The notes beneath the pieces are model-generated. The model ran no database searches. It was not told where the DNA came from and saw nothing but the letters and a program-made list of their open reading frames with translations. Source: an uncultured Opitutia bacterium (GTDB lineage: Bacteria > Verrucomicrobiota > Verrucomicrobiia > Opitutales > Opitutaceae). From it: 64,000 nucleotides of DNA. The stretch covers positions 62,001 through 126,000 of the forward strand of contig CAIONS010000056.1 in the NCBI GenBank assembly GCA_903859715.1, in the 5' to 3' direction. This document shows, piece by piece, positions 1-8,083 of the stretch. The position numbers were made by a program, and so were the translations under genes. The number at the start of each line of letters is the position of its first letter. Position 1 is the stretch's first letter.

Positions 1-2281
1 TGGCGATGACCTGGCCGCTGGCGTTGTAGAGGGTGAGGATGGGATCGGCGAGGGGTGTGGCGACACCGTACTGGGAAAGCGCGGGACCGACGACACGGAG
101 CAACACGCGCACGGTGCGGCCAAAGCCTTGGGGATCGACAATGACGAAGCCGGCGGTGGCGATCTTTTCACCGGGCCCCGTGCGAGCCCGCAGCGAGAGG
201 TTCACAAATTCACCATTGGTCAGGTCATTGCCGGTACGATAGACTTCCAGCAACCCGATGCCGCTGGCATGGGCAAAGTCGCTGAGTTGGAGGGTGGTGT
301 TACCTTGATTGAGCGAACACAGCATCGCGGCGTCGGTGCTGCCGGCGGTAAAGGGAAAAGCTCCCACGGCCGCGGCGGCGGGGGCGACATTGGGGTCGTT
401 ATTCCAAGTATCATTGTTCAGCAGCAGGTGACTGTTGGCATCGTAGAGATTGAGCACGGGATTGGTCAGGCAGTCACTGATGCCATAGGGCTGGAGGGCA
501 GGCCCGGCTCCACGCAGCAGCGCGGAGATCGTCAAGCTGCCCGAGATTTTAGTGGTAAGACCGGCAATCGCCACATCATCGCCCGTGCCTACAAAGGCGC
601 GGCCGGAAAGGTTGGCGAGATAGGGCAGTTCGGCACTGTAGGCTTCGACGGACACATTGCTGAGAACCGATCCTGAGGAATTGGCGACGCGCAACTGGTA
701 GCGGCCGAGATTGGCCACGTCGAAATTGGGGATGACGAGCTGCGGTGAGGTGGTGTCGGCCGGCAGGGGCTGACCATCCAGCGCCAGCCATTGATAGGAA
801 ACCGGAGGAAGACTGACGACCGTGCTGGTGAGCGTAACGGTTGCTCCCTTATTCGGTGCGAAGCCGTTGCTGATGGAGACAACGGGCGGGGGAACCACCA
901 CGTCGTTAGCCCTGATGCGGGCTAGGAAAGGCGTGTAATGACCGTCCCATTGCGTGCTCCCGTAAACGGCCAGAAGCTTTCCGCCCGGAGCCAATTGAAG
1001 GTTTCTGACAGAAGCTTGGCCCTGATAAAACTCCGGATCATTCACGATTCCGGTCGAGGTGACGAAGGCGCGGTGCACGGTGCCGGTATTATCGACGTAA
1101 AAAATCCGGTCCGTGGTGCTGTCCACGGCCAAATTTTGATCTGCGCTTACAGGATAAGGATTGAGGTCAAAAAGGCCGGTGTAGGTCCAAGCGGTGTCGA
1201 AGGTCCCGTCGGGGTTTAGCCGCATCGTATAAGGTCCTTCGAAATTGGAGGTATAATATACGACCAGCAGACTGCCGTCGGACAGCGGACGAGGATAGAA
1301 CCAAGTCCGTGAGGCGTCCACGCTTTGGAAAGTGAGGTCGTCCTGGCCATCCGGATTGAGCCGGTACAGGACCGCGTGATTTATGCCGTAGGAATCAACG
1401 TAGCCCGCGCTTACCACCGCTCGATTGAAGGAATCCAGGTGCACGGCGCTGATACCGGCATAGGTACCCGCATAAGTCCGCGTTCTGGGAGTATACGAGG
1501 TGTCGACCGAACCATCTGGATTGAGCCGGACCAGATTGGTTTGGACGATCAGGAATTTTCCGTCGGTCTGGACCGCGGCGAAGCTCAGGGGAAGGCTGGT
1601 CGTGAAGCCCGCCGGCAAGGTAAATGGACCCGTGCTGCCGTCGGGCCGGATCCGAAAGGGCGCCTGTCGCATGATCAAGTCGCCGTCCGGCAGCACGGCG
1701 AGTACCTGGTTGTATTGGATATTCAGGTCCACGGTGGGATCCCGGCTGCCATCCGCGTTCAGCCGGACGACGCGGTTGTAGGCCAACATGCCGGCATACG
1801 AATTTCCCTGGACCATCAGGCTGCCATCCGCGGCGCCCTGAAAAACGACCGGGGCGGTCAGATCGGAAGGGAGGCCCGAAGTGAACGTGAGATCGACGGG
1901 GCTCGGAGGAAACGGCAGAACGTTGATTGTCAGCGTGGAGCTGGTCTGGGTAGAGCCGTTAGTGGCGACCACCAGCTGGTAATTGCCGCTATCGGTGGCA
2001 GTGAGCGGGCCCAGCGCTAGCGTACTATTGCTGGCACCCGGGATGACCACGCCGTCGTGAAACCATTGGCAGCTTCCGGTGGTGACGGGAGTCGTGGGGA
2101 CCAGTTGAATGGACGAGCCGGGAGCGTACTGCTGTGGGAAAGCAGGATTGGCGTAACCTTGGACTTGGATCGTGAGGGCGGTTTCCGCCCCAAATGAGGA
2201 CAGCGCGGTGAGCAGGGCGATCAGCGCTAGCCTCCCAATGACCCATCGGCTGAAACGTGGCGGGGAAAAGACACCAGTCAT
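1..2281 (-). CDS. Secreted delta-60 repeat / Ig-like surface protein (C-terminus beyond window)
   Basis: The frame is open from an ATG at 2281 to the left window edge (at least 760 codons), so the C-terminus is missing. The start is chosen because it is followed by a basic stretch and a hydrophobic segment ending near SSFGA, a convincing signal peptide. Next come an Ig-like stretch (SGNYQLVVATNGS) and repeats containing RLNPDG, the hallmark of the delta-60 beta-propeller-like family, then a second Ig-like segment (NLGRYQLRVANSSG). The end visible here carries repeated modules of the type DPILTLYNASGQ. These features are typical of large exported proteins of Verrucomicrobia. The role is unknown; surface or extracellular binding is an inference. 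It is convergent with nothing and is separated from pnp by the pnp terminator. Confidence 0.8.
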   Translation of the reverse strand, partial: MTGVFSPPRFSRWVIGRLALIALLTALSSFGAETALTIQVQGYANPAFPQQYAPGSSIQLVPTTPVTTGSCQWFHDGVVIPGASNSTLALGPLTATDSGNYQLVVATNGSTQTSSTLTINVLPFPPSPVDLTFTSGLPSDLTAPVVFQGAADGSLMVQGNSYAGMLAYNRVVRLNADGSRDPTVDLNIQYNQVLAVLPDGDLIMRQAPFRIRPDGSTGPFTLPAGFTTSLPLSFAAVQTDGKFLIVQTNLVRLNPDGSVDTSYTPRTRTYAGTYAGISAVHLDSFNRAVVSAGYVDSYGINHAVLYRLNPDGQDDLTFQSVDASRTWFYPRPLSDGSLLVVYYTSNFEGPYTMRLNPDGTFDTAWTYTGLFDLNPYPVSADQNLAVDSTTDRIFYVDNTGTVHRAFVTSTGIVNDPEFYQGQASVRNLQLAPGGKLLAVYGSTQWDGHYTPFLARIRANDVVVPPPVVSISNGFAPNKGATVTLTSTVVSLPPVSYQWLALDGQPLPADTTSPQLVIPNFDVANLGRYQLRVANSSGSVLSNVSVEAYSAELPYLANLSGRAFVGTGDDVAIAGLTTKISGSLTISALLRGAGPALQPYGISDCLTNPVLNLYDANSHLLLNNDTWNNDPNVAPAAAAVGAFPFTAGSTDAAMLCSLNQGNTTLQLSDFAHASGIGLLEVYRTGNDLTNGEFVNLSLRARTGPGEKIATAGFVIVDPQGFGRTVRVLLRVVGPALSQYGVATPLADPILTLYNASGQVIA

Positions 2282-2349
2282 ACCCTTGCAGGACAATTTT
2301 GGCGGGCAGATCCGCTATCCAAGGGCTGAATTCCGTCGGGCACAAAAAA

Positions 2350-2371
2350 GCCGCGACCCGGAGGTCGCGGC
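2350..2371 (-). terminator. Intrinsic terminator of pnp
   Basis: A perfect 9-bp stem (GCCGCGACC / GGTCGCGGC) with a 4-nt loop is followed, on the minus strand, by a run of six T. It lies about 40 bp past the pnp stop. A nearly identical terminator ends the GreA-like gene at 31241-31262. Confidence 0.88.
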
Positions 2372-2384
2372 TTGAGAGGAAAAA

Positions 2385-2406
2385 GGCGGGATCGGGCGAT
2401 CCCGCC
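2385..2406. repeat. Palindromic GGCGGGRTC element
   Basis: GGCGGGATC and GATCCCGCC are separated by 4 nt and followed by CTGC, between the pnp stop and its terminator. It is a variant of the element seen at 19919, 22212, 38782 and, inside a gene, 56946. Confidence 0.6.
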
Positions 2407-2412
2407 CTGCAA

Positions 2413-4620
2413 TCAGGCTTGGGCGGGAGCGGCCGGGGCGGCTTCGCCGGCGGCAGGAGCCTGGGTCTCGAGGTCCTTCATTGCGGCCTTGCGCGAGAGG
2501 CGGACCTTGCCGGAGCGCTCGTCGATGCCGATGCACTTCACGGTGATGGACTCGCCCATCTTCACGACGTCCTCGGTGCGGCGCACGCGGAAGTCGGCGA
2601 GTTCGCTGATGTGGCAGAGGCCTTCCTTGCCCGGCAGACACTCGACGAAGCAGCCGAACTCCTTGATGCCGGTCACGCGACCGGTGTAGATCTTGCCCAT
2701 CTCGATCTGGGCACCGCCGCCACCGCCGCTGGCGCCACCGCCGCAGAGGCCGTCGATTTCCTGGATCGCGCGGGCCATGGCCTCGGCGTTGTTCGAATAG
2801 ACGAACACCTTGCCGGAGTCGTCCTCGGCGATGTCGATCTGCGCACCGGTCGTCTCGGTGATGCGGCGGATCGTCTTGCCACCGGGCCCGATGAGGAGGC
2901 CGATCTTCTCGGGATCGATCTGGATCGTCTGGATGCGGGGCGCGTATTTGGAGAGGTCGGCGCGGGGTGCGGGCAGCGAGGCGAGCATCGAGCGGAGGAT
3001 CTCGATGCGGGCGTCGCGGGCCTGGAAGATCGCGGCCTTGGCGATCTCGAAGGGCAGGCCGTTGATCTTCAGGTCGAGCTGGAAGCCCGTGATACCCTTG
3101 GTCGTGCCGGCCACCTTGAAGTCCATGTCGCCGAAGTGGTCTTCCTCACCGAGGATGTCGGTGATGGTGGTCCACTTCGTGATAGAGCCGTCGGCTGCCA
3201 TCTCGGTCATGAGACCGCAGGAGATGCCGGCGACGGGGGCGATGATAGGAACGCCGGCGTCCATGAGGGCGAGACAGCCGCCGCAGATCGAAGCCATCGA
3301 GGTCGAGCCGTTGGAGGCCATGATCTCGGACACGACGCGGATCGAGTAAGGGAACACGTCTTCGGCCGGGAGTACCGGGACGAGCGAACGCTCGGCGAGC
3401 GCACCGTGGCCGATTTCGCGACGACCGGGGCCGATGAAGCGGCCGGCTTCGCCGACGGAGAACGGCGGGAAGTTATAATGGAGGATGAACGACTTGGAGG
3501 TCGCACCGCCGGTGAGGCCGTCCATGTCCTGGGCTTCCTTCGTCGGCCCGAGGGTGACGATGGCGATGTTCTGGGTGTCGCCGCGCTGGAACATGGCGGA
3601 GCCGTGCACGCGGGGAAGAACGCCGACCTTGGAGCTGAGCGGGCGGAGCGCCTTAGCGTCGCGGTGGTCCGAGCGGATACCCTTGGCGAGCACGGTGGCG
3701 CGGTAGGCCTTGTACTGGAGATCCTCGAACACGACGTTGAGGTCGACGTCCGTGAACTTGCCTTCGCCGAGCTCCTTCACGAGGGCGGCCTTGGCCTCCT
3801 CCTTGAGGAGCTTCACGTTGGCGGAGCGGACGTTCTTCTCGAAGCCGAAGATGGCGGCGGAAACGCGCTCGGCGGGGACGACGCGTTCGATGATGGCGCG
3901 GGCCTCGGGGGTGGCGCCGACGAGCTTGAAGGTGGCCTTGGGTTTGCCGGCGAGGGAGACGAGCTCCTTGATCGCGGTGATGATGGGCTGGATGGCCTGG
4001 TGGCCGAACGCGAGGGCCTCGACGAATTTCTCCTCGGAGATCTGGTCGGCGGAACCCTCGATCATCAGCATGTCCTTGGAATTGCCGACGTAGATGAGGT
4101 CGAGCGAGGACGAGAACATCTGCTCGATGGTCGGGTTGGCGACGAACTGGTCGTCGATCAGGGCGACGCGGACGCAGCCGATGGGCCCGTTCCACGGAAT
4201 GTCGGAGATGGCGAGGGCGGCGCTGGCGCCGTTGACCATGGCGATGTCGGAGTCGTGGATGAGGTCGGCCGACATGAGCTGGCCGATGATCTGGACTTCA
4301 TTGAGGAAACCCTCGGGAAAGAGGGGGCGGCAGGGACGGTCGCAAAGGCGGGAGATCAGGATCTCGCGCTCGGAGGGACGGCCCTCGCGCTTGAAGTAAC
4401 CGCCGGGAAAGCGGCCGGCGGCGGCGTACTTGTCGCGGTAGTCGCAGGTGAGCGGGAAGAAGTCCTGGCCGGGGCGCATGGTCTGCGCGACGCAGGCGGT
4501 GACGAAGACGTTGGTCTCGCCGACGTTGACGTTGACGGCGCCGCCCGCGAGCTGGGCGATGGAGCCGGTCGAGAACGTGAGGCCGAGGCCGGGGACGGTA
4601 ACATTATGTTTCTGATTCAT
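2413..4620 (-). CDS. pnp: Polyribonucleotide nucleotidyltransferase (PNPase)
   Basis: Processive 3'-to-5' phosphorolytic exoribonuclease, a core RNA-degradation enzyme. The 735-aa product from the ATG at 4620 (MNQKHNVTV) has the family's usual size. Two RNase PH domains are visible. The second contains [20 protein letters not shown] (near residue 400) and the [18 protein letters not shown] stretch holding the catalytic acidic residues (near 495). A KH domain follows with [12 protein letters not shown] (near 577), then an S1 domain (about 640-715). The open frame extends 46 codons upstream, but that extension is proline-rich and unlike PNPase. It follows rpsO on the same strand, the classical rpsO-pnp order, and a hairpin between them may set relative expression. 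The last residues are an Ala/Pro-rich tail. Confidence 0.97.
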   Translation of the reverse strand: MNQKHNVTVPGLGLTFSTGSIAQLAGGAVNVNVGETNVFVTACVAQTMRPGQDFFPLTCDYRDKYAAAGRFPGGYFKREGRPSEREILISRLCDRPCRPLFPEGFLNEVQIIGQLMSADLIHDSDIAMVNGASAALAISDIPWNGPIGCVRVALIDDQFVANPTIEQMFSSSLDLIYVGNSKDMLMIEGSADQISEEKFVEALAFGHQAIQPIITAIKELVSLAGKPKATFKLVGATPEARAIIERVVPAERVSAAIFGFEKNVRSANVKLLKEEAKAALVKELGEGKFTDVDLNVVFEDLQYKAYRATVLAKGIRSDHRDAKALRPLSSKVGVLPRVHGSAMFQRGDTQNIAIVTLGPTKEAQDMDGLTGGATSKSFILHYNFPPFSVGEAGRFIGPGRREIGHGALAERSLVPVLPAEDVFPYSIRVVSEIMASNGSTSMASICGGCLALMDAGVPIIAPVAGISCGLMTEMAADGSITKWTTITDILGEEDHFGDMDFKVAGTTKGITGFQLDLKINGLPFEIAKAAIFQARDARIEILRSMLASLPAPRADLSKYAPRIQTIQIDPEKIGLLIGPGGKTIRRITETTGAQIDIAEDDSGKVFVYSNNAEAMARAIQEIDGLCGGGASGGGGGAQIEMGKIYTGRVTGIKEFGCFVECLPGKEGLCHISELADFRVRRTEDVVKMGESITVKCIGIDERSGKVRLSRKAAMKDLETQAPAAGEAAPAAPAQA

Positions 4621-4875
4621 TTTCGGACTGATTTTCGGATTACGGATGGGTGTCGGCGGATAGGACGGATCGGGCCAGAGACACGAGACTGGCGACGACC
4701 CGGGGGCTTCCCGGGAGGGAAGCGGCGGCGGCCGGAAGGCCGCTGCGGTGGATTTCACGAACCCACTTAATCTGCTCGTTTGAGACCCGAGAGATTTCCG
4801 TTTGCCGCCGTCGGGCGGGGCCGCGAAGCGGCAAGCGGAAATGTCCCGGTCCTGATGCGAGTGTCGGTAAAGACA

Positions 4876-4904
4876 ACGGGCGACCCGCGGATCGGGTCGC
4901 CCGT
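4876..4904 (-). terminator. Hairpin between rpsO and pnp
   Basis: A 12-bp perfect stem (ACGGGCGACCCG / CGGGTCGCCCGT, loop CGGAT) lies directly after the rpsO stop codon. It is followed on the minus strand by the imperfect U-tract TTGTCTTT. It could be a partial terminator or a processing site, as found between rpsO and pnp in other bacteria. The stem is seen; its function is inferred. Confidence 0.7.
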
Positions 4905-4917
4905 GCGATCAAGGTGG

Positions 4918-5181
4918 TTACTTGCGGAGGTTCAGCTTCTGCAGGAGTTCGCTGTACTTCGGCAGGTCGTGCTTCTTGAGGTAATCAAGGAGCTTGCGAC
5001 GGCGGCTGGCCATCTGGAGGAGCCCGCGGCGCGAGTGGAAGTCCTTGCGGTGCGTGCGCAGATGCTCGGTCAGGTGATTGATCCGGGCGGTCAGCAGCGC
5101 GACCTGGACTTCGGACGAACCGGTGTCCTTCTCGTGAGTTTTGTATTCTGCGATGATTTCGGGTTTAACGACTGTTGGCAT
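4918..5181 (-). CDS. rpsO: 30S ribosomal protein S15
   Basis: Small-subunit protein that binds 16S rRNA early in assembly. The 87-aa product from ATG 5181 ([10 protein letters not shown]) has the usual length and carries the family signature [19 protein letters not shown], then [12 protein letters not shown] and [11 protein letters not shown] longer open frame begins at 5253, but the extra 24 residues have no counterpart in S15. It is the first gene of the rpsO-pnp unit, and its 5' region folds into several hairpins (see 5221-5336), a common site of S15 autoregulation. Confidence 0.97.
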   Translation of the reverse strand: MPTVVKPEIIAEYKTHEKDTGSSEVQVALLTARINHLTEHLRTHRKDFHSRRGLLQMASRRRKLLDYLKKHDLPKYSELLQKLNLRK

Positions 5182-5220
5182 GGTTTTGGTCTGAGGGTTA
5201 CACGACTGTAGGGAACCCTC

Positions 5221-5336
5221 GCGGGCTCCGTAACACCCGCCCCGCCCCGACAAGTCGGGGTTGAGCCGGCGTCACCGTTCCAATCCGGCGGAATGCCGGA
5301 CCAGTCATGGTGGGAATCCGCAACCGACGGATTTCC
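5221..5336 (-). promoter_or_regulatory. Structured leader upstream of rpsO
   Basis: Between the DciA-like gene and rpsO (5182-5418) several stable stems can be drawn. They are GCGGG/CCCGC (5221-5240), CCCCGA-CAAG-TCGGGG (5245-5260), TCCGGC-GGAAT-GCCGGA (5284-5300) and GGAATCCG/CGGATTTCC (5313-5336). They sit 40-150 nt upstream of the S15 start on the transcribed strand. S15 represses its own mRNA through leader structures in several lineages, so a regulatory leader is plausible, but it matches no class I can name. No clear promoter boxes are seen. Confidence 0.4.
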
Positions 5337-5418
5337 ACTAACGCAAGGGGCCAGAATCCAAAACCGGCCCGGGTGGCGCAAGCGTATTTTTTAGGGGATT
5401 CGCCGCCCCGCCACCGGG

Positions 5419-5805
5419 CTAACCGGCCCGGATATTCAACGACTTGAGGGTATCGCAGCCGGGCAACTGCCGAAGGCGCTGCAGGATTTCCTCCCGGTGG
5501 TGAAAGATCTCGTTCCGGACGACGGCATGGGCGGCGACCACGACCAGCCGCTTGCCATCGACGCGGACGGCATGGGAATAGGCGGCGTTGGCGGCGCCGA
5601 CCAAGTCGACCCAGTGGTCGCGGATGGTCTGCTCGGCCGAAGGGCGGCCAACCTGATGCTTGACCATCAACTGCTCGATGAGCCCGGCGAGGGGCTGGGT
5701 CGCGCGCTTGACCTGACGGCGCGGCTCGCGGAATGGCACGCCCCGGAGTTCGCCGATCAGTTCCTCGGCGGTCTTGCTGAAATGATAGGCGTCCTTGTCA
5801 GGCAC
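5419..5805 (-). CDS. DUF721 / DciA-like protein
   Basis: A 128-aa protein of the DUF721 family, whose members include DciA, the widespread replicative-helicase loader. The visible core is QPLAGLIEQLMVKHQVG followed by IRDHWVDLVG and a C-terminal strand pattern KRLVVVAAHAVVRNEIFHHR. This matches the KH-like DciA fold with its conserved W in the VGxxxA context. I chose the GTG at 5805 because the upstream frame (to 5874) is built from an intergenic repeat. It lies between the GT2 gene upstream and rpsO downstream on the same strand. The helicase-loader role is inferred from the family only. Confidence 0.75.
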   Translation of the reverse strand: MPDKDAYHFSKTAEELIGELRGVPFREPRRQVKRATQPLAGLIEQLMVKHQVGRPSAEQTIRDHWVDLVGAANAAYSHAVRVDGKRLVVVAAHAVVRNEIFHHREEILQRLRQLPGCDTLKSLNIRAG

Positions 5806-5826
5806 GGGAATCAGGCCAAGGCAGGT

Positions 5827-5943
5827 TGGCCACGAAAAGGCACAAGAAGAGATCAAGGTTTGGGGCGAACTCACCCGCGCGCCTATAGGCGCAATGGAGA
5901 TGAGAGTCGGAGCAAGTGAGATTTTTGCGCCTCTTTGTGGCCA
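5827..5943. repeat. Inverted repeat, TGGCCACRAARAGGC type
   Basis: The left arm (5827-5849) and right arm (5921-5943) match as imperfect inverted repeats containing CAC-AAA-GAGGC-CAAA words. The right arm begins two bases before the first base of the GT2 stop codon in transcription order (TGATGGCCAC), so the element abuts that stop. The left arm lies just upstream of the DciA-like start. Confidence 0.6.
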
Positions 5944-6732
5944 TCACGGTTTGGGGTCCCGGCGGTTTTCGAGTTCGTGTAACCGGCTGTAGCGCACGAA
6001 GGCGCCGAAGGCCGTGGCCCAGGCGATGTAGAAACCGGGAAAGCCATCGAGGAAACCCAGTTTCAGCACGTAGGCGCGGAAGAAGCGCCAGAAGGGGCGG
6101 AAGATCGCGGCGAAGAGGGAGAAGCGCCCGCCCTTGTCCTGCTGCTGGCGGACGAAAAGGTCGGCGAACGGATTGATCTTCGCGACGTGGCTGGCGAGCG
6201 TCGGAAACGAGTAGTGATGCAGATCGCCGGTGAGTGTGGCGACCGGGCCGTCGCATTCGACTTTCTCGTGGACGATGGCGTCGCCGCCCCAACGCGCGCG
6301 GCCGCGCTGAAGCAACCGCAGGCTCAGATCGGGATACCAGTCGCCATGCGTGATCCAGCGGTCGATGAACCAGACCTTGCGCGGGAAGCGGGCACCGGCG
6401 AACTGATCGTGATCCGGGCGAGCGAAAAAAGCGGTGAGTGCATCGTGCAGGGCAGGCGAGGCCTCTTCATCGGCGTCGAGCGAGAGCACCCACGGATGTG
6501 AGGCCAGCGCGAGGGCGGCGTTCTTGGTGTCGCGGTAACCCTGCCAAGCGACGTGGTGGACCTTGGCGCCGAGGGCTTGGGCGACGGCGGCGCTGTCGTC
6601 GGTCGTGTCATTCAATGCGACGACGGTTTCCGCGACCCAACCCTGCACGCTGGCGAGGCAGCGTGGCAGCGTGCGCGCCTCGTTCTTGGCGACGATGACG
6701 ACGGAGAGAGGAAGCGAGGACGGGGAAACCAC
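5944..6732 (-). CDS. Family 2 glycosyltransferase, LPS-core glucosyltransferase-like
   Basis: A 262-aa inverting GT-A enzyme of the WaaE/KdtX-like group, which adds sugars to the inner core of lipopolysaccharide. The N-terminus is the classic nucleotide-sugar fold (LSVVIVAKNEARTLPRCL), followed by the metal-binding LSLDADEE motif (DxD, near residue 87). Later come FPRKVWFIDRWITHGDWYPD and an aromatic C-terminal segment (FRPFWRFFRAYVLKLGF) suited to membrane association. Only a GTG (6732) is available as start, and it lies inside a short tandem repeat. It follows another GT2, a GT9 and an MsbA-like exporter on the same strand, which supports a role in LPS or a related glycolipid. The exact sugar is unknown. 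Confidence 0.85.
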   Translation of the reverse strand: MVSPSSLPLSVVIVAKNEARTLPRCLASVQGWVAETVVALNDTTDDSAAVAQALGAKVHHVAWQGYRDTKNAALALASHPWVLSLDADEEASPALHDALTAFFARPDHDQFAGARFPRKVWFIDRWITHGDWYPDLSLRLLQRGRARWGGDAIVHEKVECDGPVATLTGDLHHYSFPTLASHVAKINPFADLFVRQQQDKGGRFSLFAAIFRPFWRFFRAYVLKLGFLDGFPGFYIAWATAFGAFVRYSRLHELENRRDPKP

Positions 6733-6760
6733 TAACGAACACTAATGAACACTAATTAAG
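6731..6760. repeat. Tandem 10-bp repeat ACTAAYGAAC
   Basis: Three consecutive 10-bp units (actaacgaac, actaatgaac, actaattaag) cover the start of the GT2 gene on the opposite strand. Its GTG codon and first bases derive from the array. Confidence 0.65.
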
Positions 6761-6832
6761 GGCGAGGAAGCCGAAATGTGGGGATTAGGATTCGAGGCAG
6801 GAATTCAAATCGTCGATCCGACTTCCAATTCA

Positions 6833-6994
6833 TTTGAACAGAAGGTCGCTAAGATAACGAAGAGCCGTCCGTCGGCAGAATCCTGGTTTACAAGCCTGGC
6901 TGGACGATTGGGTGGAGAGAACCCCGACTACAGCCTGCAACCCGGAGATGGACGGTGGACAGCTCTTCGTTGCCTCTGCGAGCTTCTGTTCAAA
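6833..6994. repeat. 162-bp imperfect inverted repeat
   Basis: The left arm (6833-6865) and right arm (6962-6994) pair over 33 bp with a few mismatches (TTTGAACAGAAG...AACGAAGAGC), and pairing continues weakly inwards. It fills most of the 283-bp gap between two GT2 genes and encodes nothing recognisable. It resembles a small non-autonomous or REP-like element. Confidence 0.65.
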
Positions 6995-7016
6995 TTCCGA
7001 TTCCGAATGTCCCATT

Positions 7017-7973
7017 CTAGATTTTTCCCACGAGCGAGCGCGGGATTTGGTAGAGGTAGCCGCAGGAACGCCAGGCGCGGACGAAGGCCTTTTTGCCGGC
7101 GTCGGAACGGAACAGAATAAAATTCAGCAGGCCTAGCAGGGCGAAACCGGGGGCTTTGAGGACGTTGCCCGCCAAGCGGCTCAGCAGGTAGCCGGTGGAG
7201 GAGCGGCCTTCGTCGCGGTCGTCGCGCACGCGGCCGACCACGCGCGAGCGGGCGGAATCGAAGGCGTGCTTTCTGACGTACGCGAAGGTCGTGCGTGAGC
7301 CGGGCATCTGGTGCAGGGCGCGGGCAGCGGGGGCGAACCAGACCTCATAGCCGCCCTGAAGCAGCCGCTTGATGGCGAGGTTTTCATCGCCACCGAAAAC
7401 GACGCCGCCCTTGCGGCCCAGCTCGGTGTCGAAGTAGCCGAGCTCGGGAAAGGTTTTTCGCAGGAAGGCGAGGCTGGCGCTCATCGGTACCTGGCCGGGA
7501 CGCAGCGGGCCGGCGTCGGGGCGCAGCGCCTGGGGGCCGTGGAAGCCGGCGACCCAGGCGGGGCAGCCGTCGGGAAACACCGGGATGACCTCGCCGCCGA
7601 CGGCGCCGACGCGGCGCGAGGGATTTTCCTGAAAGGGCCGGACAATTTCGCGAACCCAGTTAGGTTCAATGAGAATGTCGTCATCGCCGAAGATGATGAT
7701 GTCGCCGCGGGCTTCCCGGATGGCGCGGTTGCGGGCGTGATTGGCACCCTGCTGGGTCTCGAGTACGTGGCGCGGGACCAATGGAGCGTTGGCGAAGCTG
7801 GCGACGACGGCCGGAGTGTCGTCGGGCGAGTTGTTGTCGATGATGAGGAGCTCGAGCAGGTGGGGCGGATAATCCTGCCGCACAAGACCCTCGATCGTCT
7901 GGCGCAGCATGCCGGCCCGCCGGTAGGTGGGGATGGCGACGGTGACGGTCAGGGTTGGCTCGGACAGGCTCAT
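7017..7973 (-). CDS. Family 2 glycosyltransferase
   Basis: A 318-aa GT2 enzyme. The N-terminus TVTVAIPTYRRAGMLRQTIE and LLIIDNNSPDDTP form the nucleotide-binding half. GDIIIFGDDDILIEPNWV gives the DDD metal-binding motif (near residue 95), and GGDENLAIKRLLQGG gives the acceptor-site acidic motif (ED-like). The C-terminus has a hydrophobic stretch (FALLGLLNFILF) that could sit in the membrane. It follows the GT9 gene across an inverted repeat and precedes the second GT2. It is likely part of LPS-core or capsule glycan assembly, with unknown sugar specificity. The start codon follows directly on a plausible N-terminus (MSLSEPTLTV). Confidence 0.85.
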   Translation of the reverse strand: MSLSEPTLTVTVAIPTYRRAGMLRQTIEGLVRQDYPPHLLELLIIDNNSPDDTPAVVASFANAPLVPRHVLETQQGANHARNRAIREARGDIIIFGDDDILIEPNWVREIVRPFQENPSRRVGAVGGEVIPVFPDGCPAWVAGFHGPQALRPDAGPLRPGQVPMSASLAFLRKTFPELGYFDTELGRKGGVVFGGDENLAIKRLLQGGYEVWFAPAARALHQMPGSRTTFAYVRKHAFDSARSRVVGRVRDDRDEGRSSTGYLLSRLAGNVLKAPGFALLGLLNFILFRSDAGKKAFVRAWRSCGYLYQIPRSLVGKI

Positions 7974-8006
7974 GCGGTGGGTAAAACGGAAGACAGTACG
8001 GAGAAA

Positions 8007-8083
8007 TTAACCACGAAGGGCACGAAGATCACGAAGGGAAACAAAGGCTTGGGCTTCGTGTTCTTCGTGCCCTTCGTGGTTAA
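8007..8083. repeat. Near-perfect inverted repeat, CACGAAGGGCACGAAG type
   Basis: Two 30-bp arms (8007-8036 and 8054-8083) match with a single mismatch. Each is made of the words CCACGAAGG, GCACGAAG, CACGAAG. The right arm contains the TAA stop codon of the GT9 gene (8080-8082), so the element begins inside the gene end. Confidence 0.85.

Noticed and set aside
128-2020. Plus-strand frames (182 and 231 codons) in the first 2 kb
   Set aside because: The minus strand is open throughout with signal peptide, Ig-like and delta-60 repeats.
2257-4770. 837-codon plus-strand open frame opposite pnp
   Set aside because: Gly/Asp/Glu-rich low-complexity translation with no family features; an antisense shadow of pnp in GC-rich DNA.
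6750-7016. tRNA or small RNA gene in the gap between the GT2 genes
   Set aside because: No cloverleaf or T-loop sequence; explained by the imperfect inverted repeat.
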